From NCBI GenBank assembly GCA_023386115.1, contig JAEWKL010000111.1, positions 1-7,914 on the forward strand: a DNA stretch of 7,914 bases, written 5' to 3'. Shown here one piece after another: positions 1-5,554 of this stretch. Position 1 is the stretch's first letter, and each line of letters begins with the position of its first letter. This DNA comes from Pseudomonadota bacterium (lineage in GTDB: Bacteria > Pseudomonadota > Alphaproteobacteria > Rhizobiales > Beijerinckiaceae). The position numbers and the translations under genes were made by a program. The notes below the pieces were generated by a model that was given only the letters and a program-made list of their open reading frames with translations, did not search any database and was not told where the DNA came from.

Positions 1-3
1 TGC

Positions 4-50
4 GGGGGGCCCCCCCCCACCCTGTCGCGGCGTCCGGGCGGCCGGCCGCC
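4..50. other. GC-rich upstream region with two palindromes
   Basis: The 90 bp before the first gene contain a run of six G followed by nine C (4-18) and a perfect 14-bp palindrome at 37-50 (GGCGGCC/GGCCGCC). I see no convincing -35/-10 pair. The stretch may be the end of an upstream transcription unit or part of the leader of the hydrolase gene. It begins at the window edge, so its full context is missing. Confidence 0.3.
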
Positions 51-90
51 GAGGCCCGCTCCGAAACATCCTTCGCCCGGAGGTCATCCG

Positions 91-792
91 ATGCGCATCA
101 CCTGGTTCGGCCATTCCGCCTTCCGCCTCGATTTCGGCTCCGCTCACGTGTTGATCGATCCGTTCTTCAGCGGCAACCCGGCCTTCGCGGGCGACCGCCA
201 GGCGGCGACCGCGGGCGCCACCCACATCCTGATCACCCACGGCCACGGCGACCATGTCGGCGACACCGTCGAGATCGCCGCCGAGACCGGCGCCAAGGTC
301 GTCACCAATTACGACCTGTGCATGTGGCTGTCCTCGAAGGGCGTCACGCAGTTCGAGCCGATGAACACCGGCGGCACCGTCGATGTCGGCGGCTTCCGGG
401 TCAGCCTGGTGCGGGCCGACCATTCCGCCGGCATGAGCGAGGCCGGGGTGACGGTTCCCCTCGGGGTGCCGAACGGCGTGATCGTGCGGGCCGAGGGCGA
501 GCCGACCATCTACCACATGGGCGACACCGACATCTTCGGCGACATGGCGCTGATCCAGGAGATCTACCGCCCCGACGTGCTGATGGTACCGATCGGCGAC
601 CGCTTCACCATGGGGGCCGAGACCGCGGCACTCGCCGTGACGCGCTTCTTCCGGCCCAAGGCCGTGATCCCTTGCCACTATGGCTCGTTCCCGATCGTCG
701 ACCCGAGCGCCGACCGCTTCGTCGCCGCCCTCGACGGCAGCGGCGTGCAGGTGATCGTGCCCCACAAAGGCACGGCCGTCACGGTGCAATAG
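91..792 (+). CDS. UPF0173-family metal-dependent hydrolase (metallo-beta-lactamase fold)
   Basis: A 233-residue protein covering the whole metallo-beta-lactamase fold. The N-terminus MRITWFGHSAF is typical of UPF0173. The metal motif HGHGDH lies at residues 50-55 (H50, H52, D54, H55). Further likely ligands are H111 (ADHSAG), D145 in GDTD and H196 in CHYGSF. All are present, so a binuclear metal site, probably Zn, is expected. The protein should be cytosolic: there is no signal peptide. The family's physiological substrate is not established, so I name only a hydrolase. The ATG at 91 has a GGAGG ribosome site at 79-83, 7 nt upstream, and length matches the family (about 225-235). It appears monocistronic, with a 248-bp gap before the next gene. 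Confidence 0.93.
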   Translation: MRITWFGHSAFRLDFGSAHVLIDPFFSGNPAFAGDRQAATAGATHILITHGHGDHVGDTVEIAAETGAKVVTNYDLCMWLSSKGVTQFEPMNTGGTVDVGGFRVSLVRADHSAGMSEAGVTVPLGVPNGVIVRAEGEPTIYHMGDTDIFGDMALIQEIYRPDVLMVPIGDRFTMGAETAALAVTRFFRPKAVIPCHYGSFPIVDPSADRFVAALDGSGVQVIVPHKGTAVTVQ

Positions 793-821
793 GGATCCGG
801 GCGCGGCCGCCCTCCCCTCGA

Positions 822-915
822 GCATCGTCCGACGCAGCGGACACCGGTTCGAAGACGATGCGGCAAGATCAAGACCAGGAGCGCCATCCGATCTCGACGC
901 GATCGGACGGTGCTC
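822..915. repeat. Two-hairpin intergenic element, rhizobial type
   Basis: Two adjacent inverted repeats. Hairpin 1 has arms GCATCGTC (822-829) and GACGATGC (854-861), perfect over 8 bp, with ACCGGTT inside the loop. Hairpin 2 has 15-nt arms at 879-893 and 901-915 around a 7-nt loop (894-900), with one G-T pair and one A-C mismatch. The order gcatcgtc, accggtt, gacgatgc, then a second hairpin, recalls a palindromic intergenic family I know from Rhizobiales genomes; that link is from memory. It lies 29 bp past the hydrolase stop and may also end that transcript, though no T-tract follows. Confidence 0.7.
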
Positions 916-958
916 TCCCGGCGGCCGGTGCAAGCCGGCTCGGGTGACGCCGTTAAGG

Positions 959-974
959 TTAATGAAAGGTTGAC
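959..974 (+). promoter_or_regulatory. CtrA-like box 1 (one mismatch)
   Basis: TTAA at 959-962, seven bases, then TTGAC at 970-974. The CtrA consensus is TTAA-N7-TTAAC, so this site has one mismatch. It overlaps the -35 element of the promoter proposed at 970-998, where CtrA usually binds at promoters it activates. A further TTAA lies just upstream (953-956). Confidence 0.45.
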
Positions 975-998
975 GTGGCGAAGCGGGGCCGGTGGAAT
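970..998 (+). promoter_or_regulatory. Predicted sigma-70-type promoter for the 1041 gene
   Basis: TTGACG (970-975), a 17-bp spacer, then TGGAAT (993-998). The -35 matches 5/6 and the -10 matches 4/6 of the sigma-70 consensus. The start of transcription would fall near 1005, giving a leader of about 36 nt that contains the GAGG ribosome site at 1032-1035. Two CtrA-like boxes overlap its two ends. Confidence 0.4.
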
Positions 999-1013
999 TA
1001 ACGAAGCGTTAAC
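998..1013 (+). promoter_or_regulatory. CtrA-like box 2 (exact consensus)
   Basis: TTAACGAAGCGTTAAC is an exact TTAA-N7-TTAAC, the full CtrA recognition motif of alphaproteobacteria. It begins 39 bp after box 1 and covers the predicted -10 end and transcription start, a placement more consistent with repression. Its AT-rich half-sites stand out in very GC-rich DNA. Confidence 0.55.
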
Positions 1014-1040
1014 CTGCCGTCTTCCCGCAACGAGGTCGCC

Positions 1041-1526
1041 GTGGCTGCCGTCATCCTTCCCTTCGCGCTCGCAACCGACCGGCCCGTGCGGAGCACCGTC
1101 CAGGACCCGGCCCCGCGGATGCCGGGCGCGATGACCCTCGACCTCGACGGGGGCTTGAGCCCGCTGCGGGGACCCCTGCCCGCCGCCAGCGGGGGCTTCG
1201 CGCCGGGTGAGACTGCTCCGCGCCGCCGCGTGCCGGCGGAGGCGATCCTCGCCATCGGCCGCCGGATCCGCCGGGCTGCGAGCCTCCCCGCTGCGAACCT
1301 TTCGGTCGCTGAGGACGTCGCCCCCGTCCAGGCGCCCAGCCAGGTCGCGGCGCGCCCGCGGATGCCGCGCAAGCACAAGCTGATGCTGCTGACCGCCGCC
1401 GCGGTGCTCTACACCGGCGGCATGGAGGCGCGCCGGCACTTCAAGCCGCGGGCGGTGCTGATCGAGGTGCCGAACACCCGGACCAACGCCATCGCGGCGC
1501 TTGCGCTGCGGATGCCGGCGGCCTGA
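1041..1526 (+). CDS. Hypothetical protein with a short hydrophobic segment
   Basis: A 161-residue protein that I do not recognise. The first hundred residues are rich in Pro, Ala and Arg and look disordered, with a basic patch RRIRRAA around 74-80. A basic stretch (RMPRKHK, 107-113) leads into a hydrophobic segment at 114-128, which may be a single short membrane anchor, followed by a basic patch ARRHFKPR (130-137). Third codon positions are strongly G/C from the first codon, so the frame is coding. I chose the GTG at 1041 because GAGG (1032-1035) lies 5 nt upstream; ATGs at 1119 and 1131 are in-frame alternatives. The promoter region holds two CtrA-like boxes, hinting at cell-cycle control. 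It ends 109 bp before gatC, which seems to have its own promoter. Confidence 0.7.
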   Translation: MAAVILPFALATDRPVRSTVQDPAPRMPGAMTLDLDGGLSPLRGPLPAASGGFAPGETAPRRRVPAEAILAIGRRIRRAASLPAANLSVAEDVAPVQAPSQVAARPRMPRKHKLMLLTAAAVLYTGGMEARRHFKPRAVLIEVPNTRTNAIAALALRMPAA

Positions 1527-1538
1527 CCGCCCCGCCCG

Positions 1539-1568
1539 TTGCGGCTGCGCGAAGGCCGGTGCTATAGC
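1539..1568 (+). promoter_or_regulatory. Predicted promoter of the gat locus
   Basis: TTGCGG (1539-1544), 18 bp, then TATAGC (1563-1568). Read in the alphaproteobacterial form, the -10 is CTATAG (1562-1567), 5/6 to the CTATAT consensus known from Sinorhizobium. The predicted transcription start near 1575 leaves a leader of about 60 nt before gatC. Confidence 0.5.
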
Positions 1569-1635
1569 GCCCCGCGGTCGCGAGACGGCCGCCGGGTCGC
1601 GGGCCCGGTTCCTCGCATGTCCGAACGGAGTGCCC

Positions 1636-1923
1636 ATGTCGGTCGACGCCAAGACGGTCCGGCGCATCGCGCACCTGGCGCGGATCGCAGTCACCGACGA
1701 CGAGGTGGCGCCGCTCCAGGACGAGCTGAACGCCATCCTGTCCTTCGTCGAGCAGCTCGACGCGGTCGACGTCTCCGGCGTCGAGCCGATGACCTCGGTG
1801 ACCCCGATGGCGATGAAGAGCCGCGAGGACGTGATCACCGATGGCGGGCATGCCCGCGAGATCGTGTTCAACGCGCCGTTGACCGAGGACAATTATTTCC
1901 TGGTGCCGAAGGTCGTCGAGTAA
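1636..1923 (+). CDS. gatC: Asp-tRNA(Asn)/Glu-tRNA(Gln) amidotransferase subunit C
   Basis: A 95-residue GatC, the small subunit that wraps around and stabilises GatA and helps dock it to GatB in the cytosolic GatCAB complex. Diagnostic features are the N-terminal helix with VRRIAHLARIAVTDDEV (8-24), the helix with LNAILSFVEQLDAVDVSGVEP, the proline-rich T-S-V-T-P-M linker, and the C-terminal NYFLVPKVVE, which contacts GatA in known structures. Length is normal (about 95-100). The frame is open upstream to 1501, but the ATG at 1636 has GGAG at 1627-1630 with 5-nt spacing and fits the family N-terminus. It is followed 66 bp later by gatA. Confidence 0.96.
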   Translation: MSVDAKTVRRIAHLARIAVTDDEVAPLQDELNAILSFVEQLDAVDVSGVEPMTSVTPMAMKSREDVITDGGHAREIVFNAPLTEDNYFLVPKVVE

Positions 1924-1989
1924 CCTCGACCGGAAGACCGACAAGCGCGCACCCATGGCGGCCGACGGGCCGCGACAGGACGGACGATC

Positions 1990-3498
1990 GTGAGCACCAA
2001 GCCGGCAGAGCTGACCGACCTCACCCTGGCGCAGGCCCGCGACGGCCTGCGGGCGAAGGAGTTCTCCGCCCGGGAGCTGGCCCAGGCCCATCTCGACGCG
2101 ATGGAGAAGGCCCGCCTCCTCAACGCCTACCTGCTCGAGACGCCCGACCGGGCGCTCGCCATGGCGGAGGTCGCCGACCAGAAGCTCGCCGCAGGCGACG
2201 CCAGGCCCCTCGAGGGCCTGCCGCTCGGCATCAAGGACCTGTTCTGCACCCACGGGGTCGTCACCACCGCGGGCTCGAAGATCCTCGAAGGGTTCCAGCC
2301 GCATTACGAATCCACCGTCAGCCACAACCTGTGGCGCGACGGCGCGGTGATGCTCGGCAAGCTCAACCTCGACGAGTTCGCCATGGGCTCGTCGAACGAG
2401 ACCAGCGCCTACGGCCCGGTGATCTCGCCCTGGCGCCGCAAGGGTGCCGACGGCGCCCTGTCCGAGACCAGGCTGGTTCCCGGCGGTTCGTCGGGCGGCT
2501 CGGCCGCGGCGGTCGCGGCCCGCCTGTGCTTGGGAGCCACCGCCACCGACACCGGCGGCTCGATCCGCCAGCCGGCGGCCTTCACCGGCACGGTCGGCAT
2601 CAAGCCGACCTATGGCCGCTGCTCGCGCTGGGGCACCGTCGCCTTCGCGTCGTCCCTCGACCAGGCCGGGCCGATCACCCGCACGGTGCGCGACGCCGCG
2701 ATCCTGCTCACCTCGATGTCCGGCCACGACGACAAGGACACGACCTCGGTCGATATCCCGGTGCCCGACTTCGAGGCGGCGGTGAATCGCGGCGTCAAGG
2801 GCCTGACCATCGGCATCCCGAAGGAGTACCGGGTCGAGGGGATGCCGGCCGAGATCGAGCGGCTGTGGCAGCAGGGTGCCGCATGGCTGCGCGACGCCGG
2901 CGCCAAGGTGGTCGAGGTCTCGCTGCCCCACACGCGATATGCGCTCCCGGCCTACTACATCGTCGCTCCGGCCGAGGCCTCCTCGAACCTCGCCCGCTAC
3001 GACGGCGTCCGCTACGGCCTGCGCGTGCCGGCGAAGGACATCGTCGGGATGTACGAGCAGACCCGCGCCGCCGGCTTCGGCCGCGAGGTCAAGCGCCGGG
3101 TGATGATCGGCACCTACGTGCTCTCAGCCGGCTACTACGACGCCTATTACGTCCGCGCCCAGAAGATCCGCACGCTGATCAAGCGCGACTTCGAGCAGGT
3201 CTACGCCTCGGGCGTCGACGCGATCCTCACCCCCACCACCCCGTCCGCCGCCTTCGGCTTCGGCGAGAAGGCGAAGGCCGATCCGGTCGAGATGTACCTC
3301 CTCGACGTGTTCACCGTGACGGTGAACATGGCGGGCCTGCCCGGCCTCGCGGTGCCGGCGGGGCTCGACGCGCAGGGGCTGCCGCTCGGCCTCCAGCTCA
3401 TCGGCCGTCCCTTCGACGAGGAGACGCTGTTCGCCGCGGGGCAGGTGATCGAGGAGGCGGCGGGCCGCATCGCCCTGCCGCAGGCGTGGTGGGCGTGA
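1990..3498 (+). CDS. gatA: Asp-tRNA(Asn)/Glu-tRNA(Gln) amidotransferase subunit A (glutamine amidase)
   Basis: A 502-residue GatA, the amidase-signature subunit that hydrolyses glutamine and sends ammonia through the complex to GatB. The Ser-cisSer-Lys triad is intact by comparison with S. aureus GatA: K82 in GIKDLF, cis-S167 in PGGSSGGSAAAVAA, and nucleophile S191 in DTGGSIRQPAAF, with the conserved 24-residue gap between the two serines. The IKPTYGRCSRWG (204-215) and SSLDQAGPITRTVRD blocks follow. The stretch before the signature (RRKGADGALSETRLV) looks a few residues longer than in GatA proteins I recall. The GTG at 1990 gives the expected N-terminus; the ribosome site is modest (AGGACGG, 1977-1983). 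It follows gatC by 66 bp, and its stop overlaps the next gene by 4 bp. Confidence 0.97.
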   Translation: MSTKPAELTDLTLAQARDGLRAKEFSARELAQAHLDAMEKARLLNAYLLETPDRALAMAEVADQKLAAGDARPLEGLPLGIKDLFCTHGVVTTAGSKILEGFQPHYESTVSHNLWRDGAVMLGKLNLDEFAMGSSNETSAYGPVISPWRRKGADGALSETRLVPGGSSGGSAAAVAARLCLGATATDTGGSIRQPAAFTGTVGIKPTYGRCSRWGTVAFASSLDQAGPITRTVRDAAILLTSMSGHDDKDTTSVDIPVPDFEAAVNRGVKGLTIGIPKEYRVEGMPAEIERLWQQGAAWLRDAGAKVVEVSLPHTRYALPAYYIVAPAEASSNLARYDGVRYGLRVPAKDIVGMYEQTRAAGFGREVKRRVMIGTYVLSAGYYDAYYVRAQKIRTLIKRDFEQVYASGVDAILTPTTPSAAFGFGEKAKADPVEMYLLDVFTVTVNMAGLPGLAVPAGLDAQGLPLGLQLIGRPFDEETLFAAGQVIEEAAGRIALPQAWWA

Positions 3499-3803
3499 AC
3501 CACCCGACCGTCCCCTACTACCCGCCCGAAGTCTGGATCCTGGCGGCGTTCGACCCGGTCCTGATCGGGCTCGCGCTGTATCTCGGCTGGAAGGCGGACC
3601 AGTTCGGCAAGGTGGTGCTGGTCGCGATGATCGCGCTGGTCGTCTCGGTTCTGGTGTCGTGGGTGCTTACCGGGATCGGCGTGCCCTGGCCCGCGCCGAT
3701 CGGGCGCGAGCTGCCGACCTTCTTTCCCGTGCGCACCGCGGCGGCGCTGATCTACGCGATCATCGGCTACACCGCCCGGCGAGCGATCGCGCCGCGCGCT
3801 TGA
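3495..3803 (+). CDS. Small three-helix membrane protein inside the gat locus
   Basis: A 102-residue protein I cannot assign to a named family. Three hydrophobic segments are visible: about 13-32 (VWILAAFDPVLIGLALYLGW), 39-62 (VVLVAMIALVVSVLVSWVLTG and on) and 77-95, the last followed by a basic end (ARRAIAPRA), giving an inner-membrane topology with a probable cytosolic C-terminus. The GTG at 3495 shares GTGA with the gatA stop, a 4-bp overlap that implies translational coupling; GGTGG at 3487-3491 may serve as ribosome site. Codon use is as GC-rich as its neighbours, and the hydrophobic pattern would not survive in a random frame. A role in amidotransferase function is not implied by its place alone. 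The gene may simply ride in the operon. Confidence 0.82.
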   Translation: MNHPTVPYYPPEVWILAAFDPVLIGLALYLGWKADQFGKVVLVAMIALVVSVLVSWVLTGIGVPWPAPIGRELPTFFPVRTAAALIYAIIGYTARRAIAPRA

Positions 3804-3829
3804 CGCCTGCGCGCTGCCCTTCCTACTAG
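3800..3829 (+). promoter_or_regulatory. Possible gatB promoter
   Basis: TTGACG (3800-3805) overlaps the stop codon of the membrane-protein gene and is followed after 18 bp by TACTAG (3824-3829). The -35 is good, 5/6; the -10 is weak, 3/6. Transcription would start around 3836, just after the in-frame ATG at 3832, and the leader would open with the palindrome at 3843-3862. If it is real, gatB can be expressed apart from gatCA. Confidence 0.35.
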
Positions 3830-3842
3830 GCATGAAACCGTC

Positions 3843-3862
3843 CCGTCTCCCGCGGGAGACGG
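3843..3862. repeat. Perfect 20-bp palindrome in the gatB leader
   Basis: Arms CCGTCTCCC (3843-3851) and GGGAGACGG (3854-3862) meet at a central GC, giving 20 bp without a mismatch. In RNA it would fold as an 8-bp stem with a CGCG loop, 29 nt before the chosen gatB start. In DNA it could be a site for a dimeric regulator. No T-tract follows, so it is not a classic terminator. Confidence 0.6.
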
Positions 3863-3891
3863 TACAAGCCGTGCGAGAATCCGAGACCTTC

Positions 3892-5364
3892 ATGAACGCT
3901 CCCGTGAACCCCAAGAAGCTGATCAAGGGCGCGCTGGGCGACTGGGAGGTGGTGATCGGCATGGAGATCCATGCCCAGGTCACCAGCCGCTCGAAGCTGT
4001 TTTCCGGCGCGCCGACCGCCTTCGGGGCCGAGCCGAACGACAACGTCTCGCTGGTCGACGCCGCGATGCCCGGCATGCTGCCGGTGATCAACCGCGAATG
4101 CGTCGCGCAGGCGGTGCGCACCGGCCTCGGCCTCAAGGCGCAGATCAACCACCGCTCGGTGTTCGACCGGAAGAACTACTTCTACCCGGACCTGCCGCAG
4201 GGCTACCAGATCAGCCAGTACAAGAGCCCGATCGTCGGCGAGGGCGAGGTGCTGGTCGATCTCCCCGACGGCGAGAGCATCCGGGTCGGGATCGAGCGCC
4301 TGCATCTCGAGCAGGATGCCGGCAAGTCGCTGCACGACCAGCACCCGTCGATGAGCTTCGTCGACCTCAACCGGTCGGGCGTCGCCCTGATGGAGATCGT
4401 CTCGAAGCCGGACCTGCGCTCCTCGGAGGAGGCCAAGGCCTACGTGACGAAGCTGCGCACCATCCTGCGCTACCTCGGCACCTGCGACGGCGACATGGAG
4501 AAGGGGAATCTCCGCGCCGACGTGAACGTCTCGGTCCGCAAACCCGGCGACCCCTTCGGCACCCGCTGCGAGATCAAGAACGTCAACTCGATCCGCTTCA
4601 TCGGCCAGGCGATCGAGGTCGAGGCGCGCCGCCAGATCGCGATCATCGAGGATGGCGGCACGATCGACCAGGAGACCCGCCTGTTCGACCCGGGCAAGGG
4701 CGAGACCCGCTCGATGCGCTCGAAGGAAGAGGCGCACGATTACCGCTACTTCCCCGATCCGGACCTCCTGCCGCTCGAATTCGATCAGGCCTTCGTCGAT
4801 TCGCTGGCGGCCCATCTGCCGGAATTGCCCGACGCCAAGAAGGCGCGCTTCATCGACGCGTACGGCCTCTCGCCCTACGACGCGACGGTGCTGGTGGCCG
4901 AGCGTGCGTCCGCCGACTACTTCGAGGCGGTGGCCAAGGGCCGCGACGGCAAGATCGCGGCCAACTGGGTCATCAACGAGCTGTTCGGCCGCCTGAACAA
5001 GGAGGCCAAGGGCATCGAGGACAGCCCGGTCTCGGCGGACCAGCTCGGCGCGATCGTCGATCTCATCGGCGACGGCACCATTTCGGGCAAGATCGCCAAG
5101 GACGTGTTCGAGATCGTCTGGAGCGAGGGCGGCGACCCGCGCCAGATCGTCGAGAGCCGCGGCCTGCGCCAGGTCACCGATACCGGCGCGATCGAGGCGG
5201 CGATCGACCAGATCATCGCCGCCAACCCGGACAAGGTCGAGCAGGCCAAGGCCAAGCCGACCCTGCTCGGCTGGTTCGTCGGCCAGACCATGAAGGCCAC
5301 CGGCGGCAAGGCCAACCCGGCGGCGGTGAACGCGCTCTTGAAGGCGAAGCTCGGGATCGAGTAA
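3892..5364 (+). CDS. gatB: Asp-tRNA(Asn)/Glu-tRNA(Gln) amidotransferase subunit B
   Basis: A 490-residue GatB, the subunit that binds and phosphorylates the misacylated aminoacyl-tRNA and then amidates it with ammonia from GatA. Visible blocks in order: EVVIGMEIHAQ (19-29), with the E and H of MEIHAQ likely metal ligands; the GatB signature DRKNYFYPDLPQGYQISQ (92-109); HLEQDAGKSLHD (138-149); MEKGNLRADVNVSV; GTRCEIKNVNSIRFI (223-237); RSKEEAHDYRYFPDPDLLPL (276-295). The rest is the helical, YqeY-like tail that binds tRNA. An in-frame ATG at 3832 would add 20 residues, but that stretch is mostly the palindrome and lies at the predicted transcription start, so I take the ATG at 3892, which gives the MNAPVNPKKL start I expect for this group. 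The ribosome site there is weak. A terminator-like repeat follows by 21 bp. Confidence 0.96.
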   Translation: MNAPVNPKKLIKGALGDWEVVIGMEIHAQVTSRSKLFSGAPTAFGAEPNDNVSLVDAAMPGMLPVINRECVAQAVRTGLGLKAQINHRSVFDRKNYFYPDLPQGYQISQYKSPIVGEGEVLVDLPDGESIRVGIERLHLEQDAGKSLHDQHPSMSFVDLNRSGVALMEIVSKPDLRSSEEAKAYVTKLRTILRYLGTCDGDMEKGNLRADVNVSVRKPGDPFGTRCEIKNVNSIRFIGQAIEVEARRQIAIIEDGGTIDQETRLFDPGKGETRSMRSKEEAHDYRYFPDPDLLPLEFDQAFVDSLAAHLPELPDAKKARFIDAYGLSPYDATVLVAERASADYFEAVAKGRDGKIAANWVINELFGRLNKEAKGIEDSPVSADQLGAIVDLIGDGTISGKIAKDVFEIVWSEGGDPRQIVESRGLRQVTDTGAIEAAIDQIIAANPDKVEQAKAKPTLLGWFVGQTMKATGGKANPAAVNALLKAKLGIE

Positions 5365-5385
5365 TCGGTCTCACGGTCCCCGCGG

Positions 5386-5415
5386 GAACCCTCCCCCCTC
5401 TGCGGGGGAGGGTTC
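5386..5415. terminator. Strong inverted repeat after gatB
   Basis: Arms GAACCCTCCCCC (5386-5397) and GGGGGAGGGTTC (5404-5415) pair perfectly over 12 bp with a 6-nt loop. No T-run follows, so if it terminates it is not a canonical intrinsic terminator. The CCCTCCCC/GGGGAGGG hairpin type recurs between genes in many GC-rich alphaproteobacteria, as far as I recall, so it may be a dispersed repeat as well. It lies 21 bp past the gatB stop. Confidence 0.6.
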
Positions 5416-5469
5416 AGTGGGCGTTGCGCCTTCGTCCCGCGACGGATGGCCCTCGGCGCCCACGCTCCC

Positions 5470-5497
5470 TTGCCGGCCCCTCTTACGGCTCCATACC
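5470..5497 (+). promoter_or_regulatory. Weak promoter candidate for the flavin oxidoreductase
   Basis: TTGCCG (5470-5475), 16 bp, then CATACC (5492-5497). Each hexamer is only partly consensus. It is the best pair I see between the gatB repeat and the ATG at 5555, and would give a leader of about 50 nt. Confidence 0.25.
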
Positions 5498-5554
5498 CTC
5501 GCGAGCGGCCGCCCGGCTCGATGCTCGGGCGCCCGCCCGATCCTGCGAGGCCGC

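Noticed and set aside
1501..1635. N-terminal extension of gatC from 1501
   Set aside because: It would overlap the preceding gene and the promoter. The ATG at 1636 has a good ribosome site and gives the family N-terminus.
678..1892. 404-codon open frame on the - strand
   Set aside because: It overlaps the hydrolase, the hypothetical gene and gatC. It is an artefact of high-GC third positions, with low-complexity Arg/Gly/Ala composition and no motif.
1441..2931. 496-codon open frame on the - strand across gatC and gatA
   Set aside because: It is the shadow of the gatCA coding strand, rich in Arg, Gly, Asp and His, with no recognisable domain.
1539..3803. Single long + strand frame of 754 codons
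   Set aside because: Only the last 102 codons (3495-3803) make a sensible protein. The rest is a shifted frame of gatC and gatA with Arg/Pro/Ala repeats.
3832..3891. Upstream in-frame ATG for gatB at 3832
   Set aside because: The added 20 residues are mostly coded by the palindrome, they are not part of GatB as I know it, and the ATG lies before the predicted transcription start.
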